Positions 1-13,369 of a stretch of DNA of 64,000 bases are shown piece after piece. The translations under genes and the position numbers were made by a program. The number at the start of each line of letters is the position of its first letter. The stretch's first letter is position 1. Source of the DNA: Kryptolebias marmoratus (Eukaryota; Chordata; Actinopteri; Cyprinodontiformes; Rivulidae). The notes beneath the pieces were generated by a model. The model was not told the origin of the DNA. It saw only the letters and a list, made by a program, of their open reading frames with translations, and ran no database searches. The DNA is taken from the NCBI RefSeq assembly GCF_001649575.2, contig NC_051445.1:3462462-3526461 (forward strand). The letters run 5' to 3'.

Positions 1-1064
1 ATGATATTTAACATTAACACAAACCGCTATAGTTTTGGTTTGTAAACATGACGGTAGCAGTTTTTGACGGGTAGCACCGACCGTTAGACATCGCTGTTTA
101 GCCGTGCTACGGTAGGAAAATCTGACGAGGAAGCACAGATCGTCACTGACCGACGTCATGACATCATTGATTTAGTTTAAAAAAAACGTTGTTTAACTTT
201 CGGTTCTTCCCTCGACTACTCTTGAAAAACAGAAAATAAAATAGCTTCTCATCACAACACCTAATTGGTGTTAGATTGCATGTAATCTGTAGTGGATCGA
301 GTGCATCATATGGGTTTGCAGTGAACTGTTATATTTTTACGCAGGTTTTCTCTGCCTGAAGTGATATTTCGCTTTTATCTAAAAGCGGCGGTTACAAGCG
401 TTGAACAGGAACGCACGCTTTTTGCCGTGTACGTGGCACGGAGACGCAGGGGGAAGCGTATCTGATGGGGGAACGCGGCTCGACGTAACAGCAGCAACTC
501 GAGCACATTGCTGCCCCCTATATGTCAGGAGGACAAATAACACCTTTTCTGTTCAAATTGCCAACCCGCCACAGAGGCGTGTTTGCTGATCAAATTCACC
601 CACCACTTCAAATATTTACCCGCATTTGGCGGGTGGCGGGTGCTAATTTCCACCCCTGGCTGTGAATTATACAAATTCACATTTGATCACGGTGGGAAGT
701 TAAAAGTCATCCAAATCAGAAGTGTTCGGGTTAATTTATCTGTAATGTGCTTAGCCTTGTTCAAGTATTTAAAGAAATATTGAAAACCAGAAATCATTTT
801 AAGTTCTGAGCAACAGAATGATTGAACATTAGTCTTAAATTGTTTATCATCTGAAATAACACTTTGCCTTGTTGATTCATTATCTGCAATAACTTCAGTC
901 TGTTTTAATCGTGCTAATACTAATTATAATGTCACAATGAATGAGTAGTTTTTGCCAGCAACCCTCGCCTTTAAATTAGAAATGTTGCTTTTGTCCAGCT
1001 GTAGATCCCAAAATATCCCTAAACGCACTTTTTTCAACCCGAAGCGGGGCCCTGGCAAACTCAC
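1..1064. other. crppa intron, no feature seen
   Basis: AT-rich DNA downstream of the last visible crppa exon. I found no exon for the C-terminal half of that gene here and no recognisable repeat. Short open frames have no codon pattern, splice context or family similarity that I can support. Confidence 0.6.
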
Positions 1065-4000
1065 CTTCCACAGCGTTGGCGGCCCTTCGATGAGCTTCGC
1101 GTTGGTGCCACAGTACTGCAGGGCCAGGTGGAGACACTCGGTACCAAACTCAAAGTCAGACTCGGTGCACTGCAGAGGAGACACAGAAGATGAGAGCAGA
1201 TGTGAGACACTAAACAGGGATGGGCAGTTTAAGAATTTGTCGGTAATCGTGACATTTTCCTTTGAAAAACCAAATATGAACAGACGCTGGGACACTTTTT
1301 CAATCTTGTTTTTTTACAGGAGGGGTGGTGGATGTTAGGCGTTGTCTCAGCTGGAAAAGCTCTGACAGAAAACAACTTGGTGTGTTAATACTAGGTGCTG
1401 ATGTGAAAAAAAAGACATGATGGTTGCATTAAATATTCAAGCCCATTTTAACTAAAAATACAATGGATTTTCATGAACTTGAGCAAAACTAATGACCAGC
1501 TAGAGGCTCTTCTTCTCTGAAGCACATCCCTTACAGTATATATAAAAGATGGACACTGTTTTAGGTGTAACAGTAATAAAAAACTGGTCAGACATGATCT
1601 GGTACAGAGACCCTGAACACGTCTGACAGTTGTCCACAGAGGAAAATATCTAATATCTTTATAAATTTGTTGCACACTCAGGAAATTCTATCACAGCTGG
1701 TAGCATTGCCAGACTAGCTGGGTTTTTTTTCATTTCTTATTTGTTTCTATAAGAAATATTTAGCATCACTAACAGCATTTGTTGCATCTCAAACCTAAAC
1801 TTTGTCTTTCATTTTGAGCAAAAACTATAAGATCACTTCTGAAACAGATGTTTTCGTTGACGTTATTGTCTCAACCAAACAACATTCATGTTGACATGTT
1901 AACTCCACGCACAGAGGCTGTTATCTGCATCCTCCTCGTACTTAAAGCTGGCCTAATGCCCAAAAATGAAAACATAAAGCTGAGTGATTGCAAAAGCAAA
2001 GACAAGTGGGAGGATGAGAAGATGTCAGTTTATGCCAGACCATACAGAAAATAAAATCACTGAACATTAAAAATAAAAGATGTTAGCAGGCACAGAGCCC
2101 ACAGTCAGTGTAGGAACATGAATCATGTTTGGTTAAGAAAAAAAAAACCAAAAATAAAACCAGCCATCCCATGCCAAAGTGACAGAGGGTAAAAACACTT
2201 ACATCGTCAAAATAAATAAAGTTTCAAGCAGTTTCACCTAATTTAAAATGATAAACACAGCTCTAACAAAACCTACCTGTAATTTAAATTTAAATTTGCA
2301 AACATGTTCGACTAATTACAGCCTGCACAATGTGCTGACTGTGAAGCTGTGAGGAGAATGCTCTCAGTTTTGAGGTAATTTAACCTTCAGCATTCTCTCC
2401 CAATACAAAAGCCGTCTCTGGAGACGGGATAAAGTGTCTCCTCTTTTGTCTTTTCAGCCCTTAGTTCTCCTCTCAATAGATGTCAAGCAACAACTGTGCA
2501 GCTCTCAGAGATTTTTCATGGTTATGTCCTACAGTCTTAACCTGACAGACACCTTACACTTCCCCCTCTTCTTAAAGCTTGAAAAGGCGACGAACTCTCA
2601 GTCGGCTGACTCAGTGCGCCTTTTTGCAACTTGACCAGCCTCGACGCTGCAGCTCAGAAATGAGCTCATTTTCTGAAAAAGCCAAAGCCAACAGGGCTCT
2701 AAAAACAATCTGCTGAAAGAAAACGTGCCAGAAAAAAAATAACTTTGGAGAAAAAAGGCTGGAGTTAAAGGAAAACTTCAGCTGTTAGTTAGAAATATGT
2801 TGCATCATTCAGAAACAGTTATTGGAAAAACCATTTAAATAAATCAAAGTTAAAATAGTAAATTGGATGTGATTAAAATATAAATGTGATAAACCTTTCA
2901 CATTCAGTTTGCTTGCCACATTTAAGAAAAAAGGCGCCCCTTTCAGAGAAGAATCTCTGTTTTTATGGCTCAGATCAGCACATACATTCCTTCCATTTTG
3001 CAGGTACAAATATTAAACCACTCTTTAACTACCGAGACACAGTTAATCTGAGCCTGGCTAAGAATAAAGAGTAATTTCAGTGTTTATTATTTTTCCAGAT
3101 GAGCTTTCATTGAGTTTTGTTCCACAGATTAATCTGCGTCAGGTGGCAGGATAAACTGAAGCGTCATTTTTTTCCCAGAAGCAGGAAAATGACGGGAGTC
3201 ACACCAGCAGCTCCTCAGAGTGAAAACCTGAGGGCTACACAACAAGACTGCTAAAAAAGTTTCAATGTATGAAAAACACTAAATCTGATCAATCAATGTC
3301 TGACTCAATAGACCTTTATAATGATGCTATGACACCAGGAGCAAAGAAAAGACACCTGAAGGATTTGATTTGTCCATTCTGTGATATTTCAGTGCTGTTG
3401 GACGAATCTTACATTTTCCACACACCAACATCCAGCCTGCAGTGCATCCTGTGCAGCAAAGGTAAAAAGGTAAACTACAGTCCAGCCCTACCCTCTGATA
3501 TGCCTGATAGATGACATCATACGTGAACCCCTGAGGCATCTCGCTGGCCCGGTATTTGGCTCGCTCCAAAGAATGATCCAGGTAACCCTCCGATGTTGTT
3601 GCTATCACGGTGGAAACAAGAGGTCGGATGGCTCCAGCTGCCTGGATAAAAACAAGCAGGATTTATATTTAAGCGTTAATGCAGATTAGTGCAAATATTA
3701 CTAAGAAAACAATGAATTTTAAGAATGAGTGATGAAAAAAAGGACCAAATTTACCACCACTTACTGCCAAATTTCAAATATTCTGACATCTGAAGAAACA
3801 TTTGAAGGAAATCCAGGGAATTTAAGTTTGGTTTGTTTTTTTTAATATGAGAAAGCTGAAAAATTCCCTAAAAGAATCAAGGTTAAAAATTCAGAGTTTT
3901 TTAGGATGAATTGGAAGAACGATAAGTTTTAACAAAGTATGTATAAAATGACAAACTGATCCTGTTAGATAAAACAGTAATGATACAAACCAAAGAGCAG

Positions 4001-7000
4001 GAAATCAGGTGAACAAAGAACAAATGTTTGCTTTAATCACAAGTTTGTGGAGATGATGTACAATAAAAAACCAGATGAAGAAATGAAAGAAACAAACGTT
4101 TTCATCTCACAGCGAGCAGTCAGTGAGCGCATGTGGTTGTGCAGAATCACGAGAAAGCAGACATGATTTCTGTGTCACACATAACGGAAAAGTTAGGATT
4201 ATTTTTGCTTCTTTTTCCACTCGAGGCAGGCTTTCAGGATAACGAAGAGCAGACAGGTGACTGTGAAGGTTCACTCTTTTCTCAGCCTGTGAGCTTTAAC
4301 CATGACCCGTCTGTAAGTTTCTTGGCCTTGGTGTACGTGTCAGTTCCATAAATTACAGGTAAAAAGATGGATTAATCTTGTTACAGAAAGGTTCATTTAA
4401 GGCACAATCATTAAATGTGTTAGTTTTCTTTGGTCTGAACCTGCCTGGAAAAGTTGAGTTTGCTGTTTTTTAGTAATTGGTTTGTTTGTGTTTACACTGC
4501 CAGGTGAAAAATCAACCACAGGGAACCCAAATAACTCCATCTTCCAACCAGGTAGACTAAATGACTCCGTCACGGTTAAGCATGGAGGATTTGTTTACAA
4601 TTTGTTCTGTAATTGACCTTTTCTGGTTTTCTGCTAAAGGCTCAAGAAAAGATGAAGTATGAGCTCCAGTCGAGATTTAATTTAGCTCGGCTGCACTTTC
4701 CAAGCATGAGGTAAGACTCGCTTTTAAGATTATTTCTCGGCTCGTAAGGGAATTCTCTATTTGTAAGGGAATTAGGATTGTTCTGTGTAAATAGATATTT
4801 CCTGCCTTCACAAGCATAAAGTTTTTCCACAAAGTGACATTTACTGAGCCTTGAACACAGAGCAATCAGAAGGCTTGCAGTGAATACTGCTCCAAATGGG
4901 ATTCGTTTCGGTCAGACTTTTTTAGTTTGAACAAGTCTAAACATCAAACTTACAACCTGAAGGCAGAGTGTAATGACTTTTCAAAGGATATTTATTTATC
5001 AGTTGTCTGAAATGTCTGGAAAATGTTGGAAAACTGTGACTGATTAACTTTTTTTTTGTTTCTATGTATGGCTCCAACTAATACAACCCTAACACAAAAG
5101 AATGTGGTTTGGTCTTGTCTTGTTGAATAAATCCGTGGAGAAAATATGTCGTCTGGAAGCCGGCATGTGTTTCTCTAAAACCTCTGCTGGATTTTTCTAC
5201 ATTAATGCTACCATCTCATACTATCACAGAGGTTGGCTTTTAAACATGCTGCTGGTAACATTCTTGGTGATTCAGTGTCATTTAAAATCTCTTGGTCTCC
5301 ATTTGACAATTAAATGATTTTTTCACACAATCCTCGACAAACTGGAGCTCCTTTGCTCAGCTCTTAATCCAAAAGTCATCTGGACGATGCTTTTGTATCA
5401 AATTAAGACTGCAATTTCCTCTCAGACAGATAAAATAATAATTTTTACTTAATTACAAGCCCTTAATTGCCTTGGTACCAACTTATTACTGCCTGCGTTG
5501 AAATAAAAGTTAAAATAAATGTAGTAAAGGTCCACCAAAAAAAAAAATTATTAGCCTCTTTTGAAGCCCTTTTTTTTCAGATCATTTGTAAGTTCACCCT
5601 CATGCCTCTGGTTGGTTACATTTTTATCGACACACTAATGTAGTAACACGTAGTCTAAAAATAATACTTTTTCCATCATTTGCCTATTACCTGGTTGACC
5701 TGACTTTAGTGCAGAGGAATCTGGTTTGTCAGTTTCCAAACTTAGAAAACAAACAGGGAATATAAGTGTATAACTGAACAGTTTTTCCTGCACTGACCCC
5801 TTGCTCCTTGGCAGCCACTGCTATCTTACGCAAGAAGTCCTCCTCCACAAAGGGGCGCACAGCGTCGTGCACGATGACCACCTTGGGTTTGTCGGCCGCC
5901 GGCCTCTCCTCCTCGCTGAGAGCCATGACTCCATTGCATATGGACCTGTGGCGAGTTGAGCCGCCTGGCACCACCCGAACCTTCCTGTGCTGGAACCGCT
6001 GGATGATGTCCATCATCAGGTCCATGTTTTCTTTGGCAACGACCACCACAACGATTTGGACCCATGACACCCTGCAAGAACACACCAACCACTCAGAAAT
6101 GCTTGTTTTGTAAGATTTCCCTTCTTCCAGAAAACTGAAGCTGTAAGGATTCCTCAGAGTTATTTGACAGAAACGCCTAAAACTACATGTCAGTCTACAG
6201 TCGAACTAAAGATAAGATAAAGATTTTGTGAGTAGCCATTTCATAACGCAGTGGCTAATCAGCGATCCACTACATAATATATGTGAACGTCTTTGACAGT
6301 AACAGAAATAATGTTGAAGTATCGCTGTTATACATTTGTACCAAAAATATCCCAACAACCTGGAAAATACGGATGATCATAATTGGATTTTTGAAGACAG
6401 CAGCTTTGTTTGATTACCACACAGATGACCTCTGACCTTCCTCAACAGAGAACCTCCCTAGAGGCACCGAACCGCACAACTGATTCAGCTCTGCAGATCC
6501 TCATTTGTTTCCTGACAAGTCAGAAGCAAATGCCACCAACAAGCTAATAAGATGCATCTGATCAACAGCAGGTTCTGTTTTAGTAACTTTAACAATCACA
6601 AGAAACTAAAACGTAATGTAAACATCCTTGTTTTTGTCTCCAAATTATTAAGCCTGAAATCTATAGAAAATATGTCTGTTTCTCTGCCAAAAACAAGAAA
6701 CGTTTGATTAATAGACTGTGTTTTAAATTGTTAAACAGCATAAACAGATTATAGCATCTATTAATGAGTCGATTTACTCCTTAAAATCAGTTAAACTATA
6801 GATCCTTAGAGGTCATGTCTGCTAAAGCCATAATTTGTTTTCACTGAAACTCCTTAAGAGTTGTTTTACACCTCGAAATCTGCTTTGAGCCTGTACCGAT
6901 GCACAACTCCCACAGCAATTATGCGATTCACAAGAGGACTCTAAAACGGTACACTTCAGAAAGAGGAGACTAAATAAAGGATTCTGGATACAAACGATCA

Positions 7001-7838
7001 TTTAAATGACACAAAGAGTTACAGTAACCATGCCAGGCCTGTATGTGGCGCTGTAAGGCTGCAAGAAAAGTACACCAAAAACAGGAAACAAGATGTGAAG
7101 CGCTGCATAAATCTTACAAGCTGGGAGAAAAATGTAAACACAACTAAAAGAAGAGGACAGATGAGTCAATATTCTTGCTGATTTCCTGCAGGCACTTTGC
7201 ACACAATAAATATAAATGAATAATATATTAAATTAGCCTTTAACTGCACTAAAATGACAAAAGCACTACTTTATTCATCCTGCAAAGATTACTGTGGGTG
7301 AGAGCAACATCCAACTTTTTTTATTACTATTATTATTTTTGACATTCTCATATCTAAAATGGCAATAACCAAAAGCAATTAGTACATTTGATTAATTAAA
7401 TGCATGTTTAACATTATAACTTTATTTGATGGAAGACTGACAAACTGTTCAGAGTATAAAACTTATTGGGGCCCAACTAGAATCTTTTGCACTAAGGGCC
7501 CTTGATTTTATAGGTACGCCCCTGGTGATAACTGAATTGGGACTTGCCAGCTGTTTGTTTGTTTTTGTTTACTTTGTTTATTCCTACCTCTCAAAAGCCT
7601 GGATAGTGTAGCTAATGAGCGGTCTACCCAGGAACGAACAGAACTGTTTTGGTGTTTGCAGTCCGGTTCTCTCTCCGGTGCCGCCGGCAGGAAGGATCAC
7701 CGACACCGGAAAGTCCACGGTGCGTCCCGCGCTCAGGTGGTCGCTCTTCCCGGCCTCCCCGGTTAGGAAAAGCCCGGGATGAGAGGGCCTGCCCGGGCCA
7801 CTGTCACCGCCAGGCACTTTGGCGTGACTGACCTCCAT
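1065..7838 (-). CDS. crppa: CDP-L-ribitol pyrophosphorylase A (ISPD), 5' part, four exons
   Basis: Cytosolic nucleotidyltransferase that makes CDP-ribitol from ribitol-5-phosphate and CTP for O-mannosyl glycosylation of alpha-dystroglycan. Coding exons on the minus strand are 7838-7588, 6071-5798, 3641-3492 and 1169-1065, all bounded by AG/GT and in consistent phase, giving 260 residues. The rest of the gene lies beyond position 1. Residues 49-67 carry the IspD-type CTP-binding loop ([19 protein letters not shown]), followed by RPLISYT. Exon 2 has STRHRSI and [10 protein letters not shown]. Exon 3 has RPLVSTV and [15 protein letters not shown]. Exon 4 has FEFGTECL and LWK. These match the vertebrate family, whose members are about 440-450 residues long, so the C-terminal domain is missing only because of the window edge. 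The start is the first in-frame ATG of a GC-rich first exon. Neighbour sostdc1 agrees with human 7p21 order. Confidence 0.94.
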
Positions 7839-9165
7839 CAGCTCATGGATGGAAGGACGTCAAAAGATATTTGTTTTCCCGAAATCGGGTCATTCCCGCT
7901 TCAGTGGGCGGGATGGATGCGAGTGTAGCAACGTGACTGGAGAAGCGAGAAATCACCGCTGTGAAGCTAGCAATGCTGCTGCTGCACTTCCGCTAAATAC
8001 TTTCAAAATAAAAGTCTAGGTTGTGGCACAAGTTGCTCTGAAAACCATGAAAATCCAAATCAGTGTTGAGCACTCATGAGTCAACAACCCTGAATAAACT
8101 GCTCTTCTCTAAAGTAAACTGTTTATGCCGTTTGTAAAGGACAAACTAAACATATTCCAAAGAATTGCATAGCTATAAAGTCTGGATTATTTTACATTAT
8201 TAGTACTCAATTTAATTTTTTTTTCAGTTTCAGACTTCTGAATTTGCAAAGCACTAATAGGCTAAGAAAGCAAGTAAATAATGTAACAAGTCGTGGTCTT
8301 CTTTAAAACTCTGGGTTCTTTAATTTTATTAGTTTTAATTAGGAAGTTGTACATGTTTTTTTGTCTTTTGAGTTCTCACAAGTCATTGGAAATCTATGTG
8401 AATATCGTGTAATGCATATTTTTGGACTTCAGTGTGCAATGTGAAATATCATCAGAGCACTTCAATGTAATTTCTGATTTTATTTTGAAAACAGTGTAAT
8501 GTTCAAGTACATTCCAGCAGATTTGTAATCTGCAGCTGCTGCCTGTAGACTTCAGAATCTGCAAATAGATGCTGAAAGTATCCAAACACACCATGTGGTA
8601 ATGCTTAACATCATTTTGCAATATAAAGCTTTGATTTTAAGGAAATGATAATGCATACAGCGTTCTGTTTATATCCGCTGATAATAGATTTGTGTTTCTG
8701 TGTTTGAAAAATAGAATTCATTTCCAATTTGTGATTGTTTATGGCTCCTGTTCTCCTGTCAGTGCAACTTTGTGAACCATTATTTAACACTAGAAAGAAC
8801 ACATGAGGAAAATATTTGATTTATTTAAAAAAAAAAGGTTATTACATTATTGATTAATCAGATTTCAATCAAATGCTGAAATCATTTAAACAGAATTTTA
8901 TCAGCTATGCTTCAATATATATAAATATTAAATCATACATCATATTTTTTTACATTGTAAAATCTTATACACATAGTCATACTTCAAAATGCCAGTAAGA
9001 ATTTATTATATGTACAAATATTTACACTGGATTTTTAATAGTTCAGCTTTTTTAAACTAGTTTTGGTGCCTTAGGCTGCAGTTCATCAGCATGCAAAATC
9101 AATATAGGAATGCATAAACAGGAACAACGAGCTCCTCAGACTGTACTACCCAGTTCTGTTCACAT
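7839..9165. other. crppa upstream / sostdc1 downstream spacer
   Basis: About 1.3 kb between the crppa start and the sostdc1 3' end. It is GC-richer up to about 7990 (likely crppa promoter and 5' UTR) and then AT-rich. No coding exon is recognisable; human LRRC72, which lies in this interval in mammals, was not seen here. Confidence 0.55.
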
Positions 9166-9317
9166 TTTATTTAAATGTCCTTAGCATGGCCAAGTCTCCA
9201 TCTTTATGTAGAAGCAGCTTCTTGTGTCATAGAGTAATAATCCACAACTGTAACCTCCAGATGTCACAGAGACAAACATCCCAAAGGTTTAGAGTCAGTC
9301 TGGATGTCTTCCAGCTC

Positions 9318-11494
9318 TTAGGGTTCAGTTTCATGCCAGTTTTCACTCAGATGCTTCTTCCCCAGCCTCCTCTTGCTCTTGGATTTGTGTTTGTGCAGGA
9401 GCTGCGGCGGCAACACGGCAGGATCCTCGAACTTGTGACCCGACTCGTTGTGCTGTCTCGAGTACCTCTTGCACTTGCAAGAAGTGACCACGGTGATTTT
9501 ATATGTTCTCGTGCTGCCGTCCTGGCACTGCAGCCGGATGCGCTGGGTGCGGGTTTTGTCATTAACACACCGCCAGTCGTGGTTACCGCTCCTGCGAGCC
9601 CAGAACTTTCTGCCATGAGCCCCGCCGATCCAGTTTTCAAGCATCTGAGCTGGGAGACACTCGCCTGCACACACCAGCTCCTTGATAGGGTTGATGCTTG
9701 TGCAGTGGCCGTCAGAGATGTACTTGGTGGATCTCAGCTCTCTGCATCCAATCTGACTTTGATCTGTGGAGAGACAGAATAAGAAGTGAAAAATTAGGAA
9801 GAATGATGTTTGACATTGTTTCAAATTAGTCACAAAACAAGAATGCAGCAAAACAGCACTTTGACCTTTTTCTTGAACCTTTGACTATCTTTAGAAAAAA
9901 AAGGCATGAATCAGGAGGAAGGTTTTATCTGTGCAGGTAGTATTTTTCTCCTGCAGGCTACAAACACTGTCACCCTGCTCTCCCCACCACTACTGTAACC
10001 CAAGACCACCTCCGTTCACAAAGCTCCATACAGCTCAGTGACAGCGGCGGATGAATAAAGAGGCTCCATCTTCACCCCCCCCCAGTCCATCCATCAGGGT
10101 CACAAACAGGGAGAGCTCAGATTAACATTTGTGCAGGAGAAAAGCTCAGCTGCCTGGTGTCCAGCCAGGTGTGTTTTGTGTTGCCACAGCTCACTCTGGT
10201 GATGGACAGAGGAAAAGTCTCAGCGTCGACGTAGATATCGTTGATGAAATGTCGATTTTTTAAAATCAGGGCAGCAAATGGCTGAGACACAACACCGATT
10301 TTTTTCATTTTTGGTCAACATAATGTTCAGAAGAGCAAACTCATTTAAAAAACTGAACTGTGGGTTACAGTAAGCTGGCTGTAGCAGCTGCTAATGCATC
10401 TTCATTTCCCTATTTAGTAACTGATTAAGTATGCACAGGGATGTGTGTCTGATATCAGCCGATTCATTGATCTATCTCTAGGTTTCGATTGTGGTCGTAT
10501 CATTTTTTCTTACATACCTGTGTGCACCTAAAAAGGACGAACAAACAAATGTTTTTATTATATTAAACTCTGCTAAAATGGACCAAAAAAGAGTGGAGCG
10601 CCATATTGTTTTAAAAAGATTTCAAATATTTACATATATTTTTGATAGATAGTTTTGGTTGATCTAAAATTGCTTATTTACCGCATCGCAAAACCATGTT
10701 AGTTAAACCACATCTGGTGATAAAAAACATTTGATCTAAGCTTACAAACAAAACTAAATGTATTTTTTATTAATTTGATTGAAAAAATAAAGCAATAACA
10801 TTTCAAATAGAAGGTTTATTTTAAAAAGAGCAGCCTGTTTAAGTGCTATTTTAGCTGACTTCCCAGGCTCAACTTCTGAGCCACAAAATAACTTGTGACC
10901 TGAAAGCTTTGGCTAAAGTTTGCCAACACTGCAATTAGATCAATTAAACAGGAACATGAGGGTCACATCCACCTTTAGACTGATTTTATTTACTTATTGC
11001 AGCACGTTTTAACTTATGTGGTTAAACAAAAATACATTTTATTGATTTCTTTTCTGGAAATCATCATAAGACTCATAAATCAACGTTTTGCAACCAATCC
11101 TGAGGCGCTGACTCCAACTCTGGGAACCACTGAGTTAAAAGACAAAAATAAATTACTGATGTTTAAACATATTTTGGATTTTAACAGAGTTATGTTCTCT
11201 TATCTGCGTGACCTGCGAACCCAAGAACTAATGAATGAATTGGAGGGGACGCCTCCTCCACTCACCGCCTCGCTCCTGCGCCCCGCCGCCCGCTCCTCTC
11301 CCGCCGCTCCGCGCGCGGTTCAGCGACACATTGCTCTGCGGCTCCGGCACCGACACCGGAACCGACACCGGCACCGGCGCGCTCACGTGCGGAAGCAGCC
11401 GCTCCGTGGCGTCGTTCTTGAAGGCTTGGCAGCTCCTCAGGAGGATGCAGAAGAAGAGGAGGGAACGGCACGGAGCGCGCGCTCTGAGGCGCAT
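9318..11494 (-). CDS. sostdc1: Sclerostin domain-containing protein 1 (Wise/USAG-1/ectodin)
   Basis: Secreted cystine-knot antagonist of BMP ligands and modulator of Wnt/LRP signalling. There are two coding exons, 11494-11266 and 9763-9318, joined through a phase-1 intron with GT/AG ends, giving 224 residues (the human protein has 206). Residues 1-23 form a signal peptide, then QAFKNDATE, a family hallmark. N55-V-S is a potential N-glycosylation site. Exon 2 carries the CTCK cystine knot, with GCRELRSTKYISDG, CAGECLP, NWIGG, WRCVNDKTRTQRI, CQDGSTRTYKI and CKCKRY, and ends in a basic tail rich in K and R. The linker at residues 40-53 is a VP/VS repeat encoded by a GC-rich hexamer-like repeat and is longer than in mammals. 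A TATA box lies about 95 bp upstream. A possible poly(A) signal (AATAAA, minus strand) is at 9166-9171. Confidence 0.96.
11347..11380 (-). repeat. GC-rich hexamer-like repeat inside sostdc1 exon 1
   Basis: Short imperfect repeat of CACCGG/GACACC-type units encoding the Pro-Val-Ser run of the mature N-terminus. Likely length-variable between individuals or species. Confidence 0.6.
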
Positions 11495-11585
11495 GGTGGT
11501 TTATTCTGAGGATGAAAGAGTCAAATCAAAGATGGTGAGACAGATGTGCCACAGCTGGATGAGCCTCTGTGTGAGAAGACAAGGG

Positions 11586-11592
11586 TTTTATA
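11586..11592 (-). promoter_or_regulatory. TATA box of sostdc1
   Basis: TATAAAA on the minus strand, about 92-98 bp upstream of the sostdc1 start codon. That leaves a 5' UTR of roughly 60-70 nt if transcription starts 25-30 bp downstream. Sequence and distance are seen; use as a promoter is inferred. Confidence 0.6.
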
Positions 11593-11819
11593 CACGAGGC
11601 AGCCCGCCTCTTACTCCAGCAGATACTCAGGTGCGATTACTTTACGAGGTCCTGATTGGTCGCCAATAATCGAGATGGTTAGATAACTCCGCCCAGTTTA
11701 GGGCTTTTATTTTGAAGAGTTTTAATTTTAGCCTGAATGTTGAAGAGTTACTGACATAATACCACTGCACAGAATGCAGTTAAAGGTGACAGCCTTTATT
11801 ACAAACCATAAAATAACTA

Positions 11820-12350
11820 AAGGGTTGCATGAAGGAATGCATATCGCCCGCCGCCTTTCATACCAGAGTTTTAGACAAAGATGATCTTATGAAGAGAAAT
11901 GACAGTTTTAGCCATTTTGGTCAAACCTTCAAGATAAAATATCCCAAAGTGCTAACATAATCAGCAAGCCCTTAGAATAGGACCAGTCAATGACTGTCAG
12001 CTACTACCACACCACATTTTAGCTCAATATCTGTGTGTCAGCTAGTGTCTATTAGCTATGGTGGCCATCTTGAATTGGTTGGCTCCAAAGGTTTATCAGA
12101 TGTGCACCTTCTGAGAGTTTCATTGAAATCTGTCCAGTGGTTTTTGGGATATTTTGCTAACAAATAAACAATATAGGCTTGCATGAGTTGAAGCCATTTT
12201 TTGTGTCTTCTAAGGTCAGTTTGTTGTGGCGGCCATCTTGAATTGGGTTAACTCCGAAGTTTAATCAGTTCTGGATGTCAGCTTTAGTTCAGTGATTCAT
12301 GAGATCTTTTGATATTTTAAAATACAGACACAGGCAAAAACATTAACCTT
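11820..12350 (+). repeat. Dispersed repeat (GCCATCTTGAAT family), copy 1
   Basis: Contains GAATGCATATCGCCCGCCGC, GGTGGCCATCTTGAATTGG and TTCTGAGAGTTTCATTGAAA, all of which recur in degenerate form near 26745-26965. A second partial unit with GGCGGCCATCTTGAATTGG follows at about 12225, and a diverged inverted piece seems to lie near 12790-13000. No coding capacity seen. I read it as an old non-autonomous interspersed element. Confidence 0.6.
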
Positions 12351-12479
12351 TAATGGTGGGTTATAATTTGACATGTTCTGTGTTTTACCTTCTTTATTTT
12401 GTTATTTTAGGCTTTTCCTGTGTTTAGTTTTTTCCCCTCAGGTGTGTGTTGGATTTAAGAATAAAGGGTGACGCTGGCT

Positions 12480-12730
12480 GAGTGTCAGTTCCACGTCTAA
12501 CGATGCGCTGCCCAGACTCTCTGGAGTCTTTGTGTGGGCCGTACAAAACAAGGGGGGGAACCTTTGTGGGGAACACTCTAATCTGGCTTGTCTGACTGAT
12601 AAGATGAGTGCAAAGACACTAATTGTTGCTCAAGTGAATGAAAGCTGATCTGTTAGCGACACATGTGAGCTGAAACATGAGCGCGTCTGATGATCACAAA
12701 GCAGTTTTTAGGGATGTCGCCTGTTTTCAG
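12480..12730. promoter_or_regulatory. Candidate conserved non-coding segment upstream of sostdc1
   Basis: About 1 kb upstream of sostdc1, a stretch unlike its AT-rich and repetitive surroundings. It is balanced in base composition and contains CTGATAAGATG (GATA-type) and ACTAATTG (homeodomain-type). Conservation was not tested; this is an impression from texture only. Confidence 0.3.
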
Positions 12731-13369
12731 GATAAGAAAACCTGAAGATGTAATTATCTCATAATCGCCCACAGGTGGAATGTTACTGGTTTTCCTGTGT
12801 CCGTTTGTCTGTATTGTTAGCAAAATATCTTATGGACAGACTTTAATGAAAGTTTCAGGGAAAAATCATTAGGCGTACATCAATAAATTAGATTTTGGAG
12901 TCAAGCCAGTTCAACATGTCCATAACTCAGCTTTTAAAGACATTAGGTAAGTTTGGTGTGGTAGTAGCTGAGAGTTACACCCAATGCACACTCCAAGCAC
13001 TACACATTGTGCAACATCTGTGCCTAAAACTCTTCAGAAGCTGAAAACTGTTGGAAAGAAAACATCAACAATAAGGTATTATGAAAAGAATTGCAAATAT
13101 GACAAAGGTTAACATCCTAACAAGCCAACTACTTCTGTATTTTATGAGTTAATCCCATTTGTTGTTACTCCTGTGCATTCCTGACAGATTTGCACATAAC
13201 TTTATTTTTAGGACTCTTTGTTGGTGTAGATTCTCTGTCATCCAGAGTTTAATAAAAGACAACTGGATTAATGTTTTTATTTTGTGAAAATCTAACCCGA
13301 GCTTTCAGATGTGAAGTGAAACAGCTTCAAGAATTAAGAAATTCACCTCATTTAGCATCTATTAAACTT

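Noticed and set aside
9186..9782. 198-codon plus-strand ORF
   Set aside because: Antisense shadow of the sostdc1 cystine-knot exon.
11235..11669. Plus-strand ORFs over sostdc1 exon 1
   Set aside because: GC-rich shadow frames; the minus frame has the signal peptide and QAFKNDATE.
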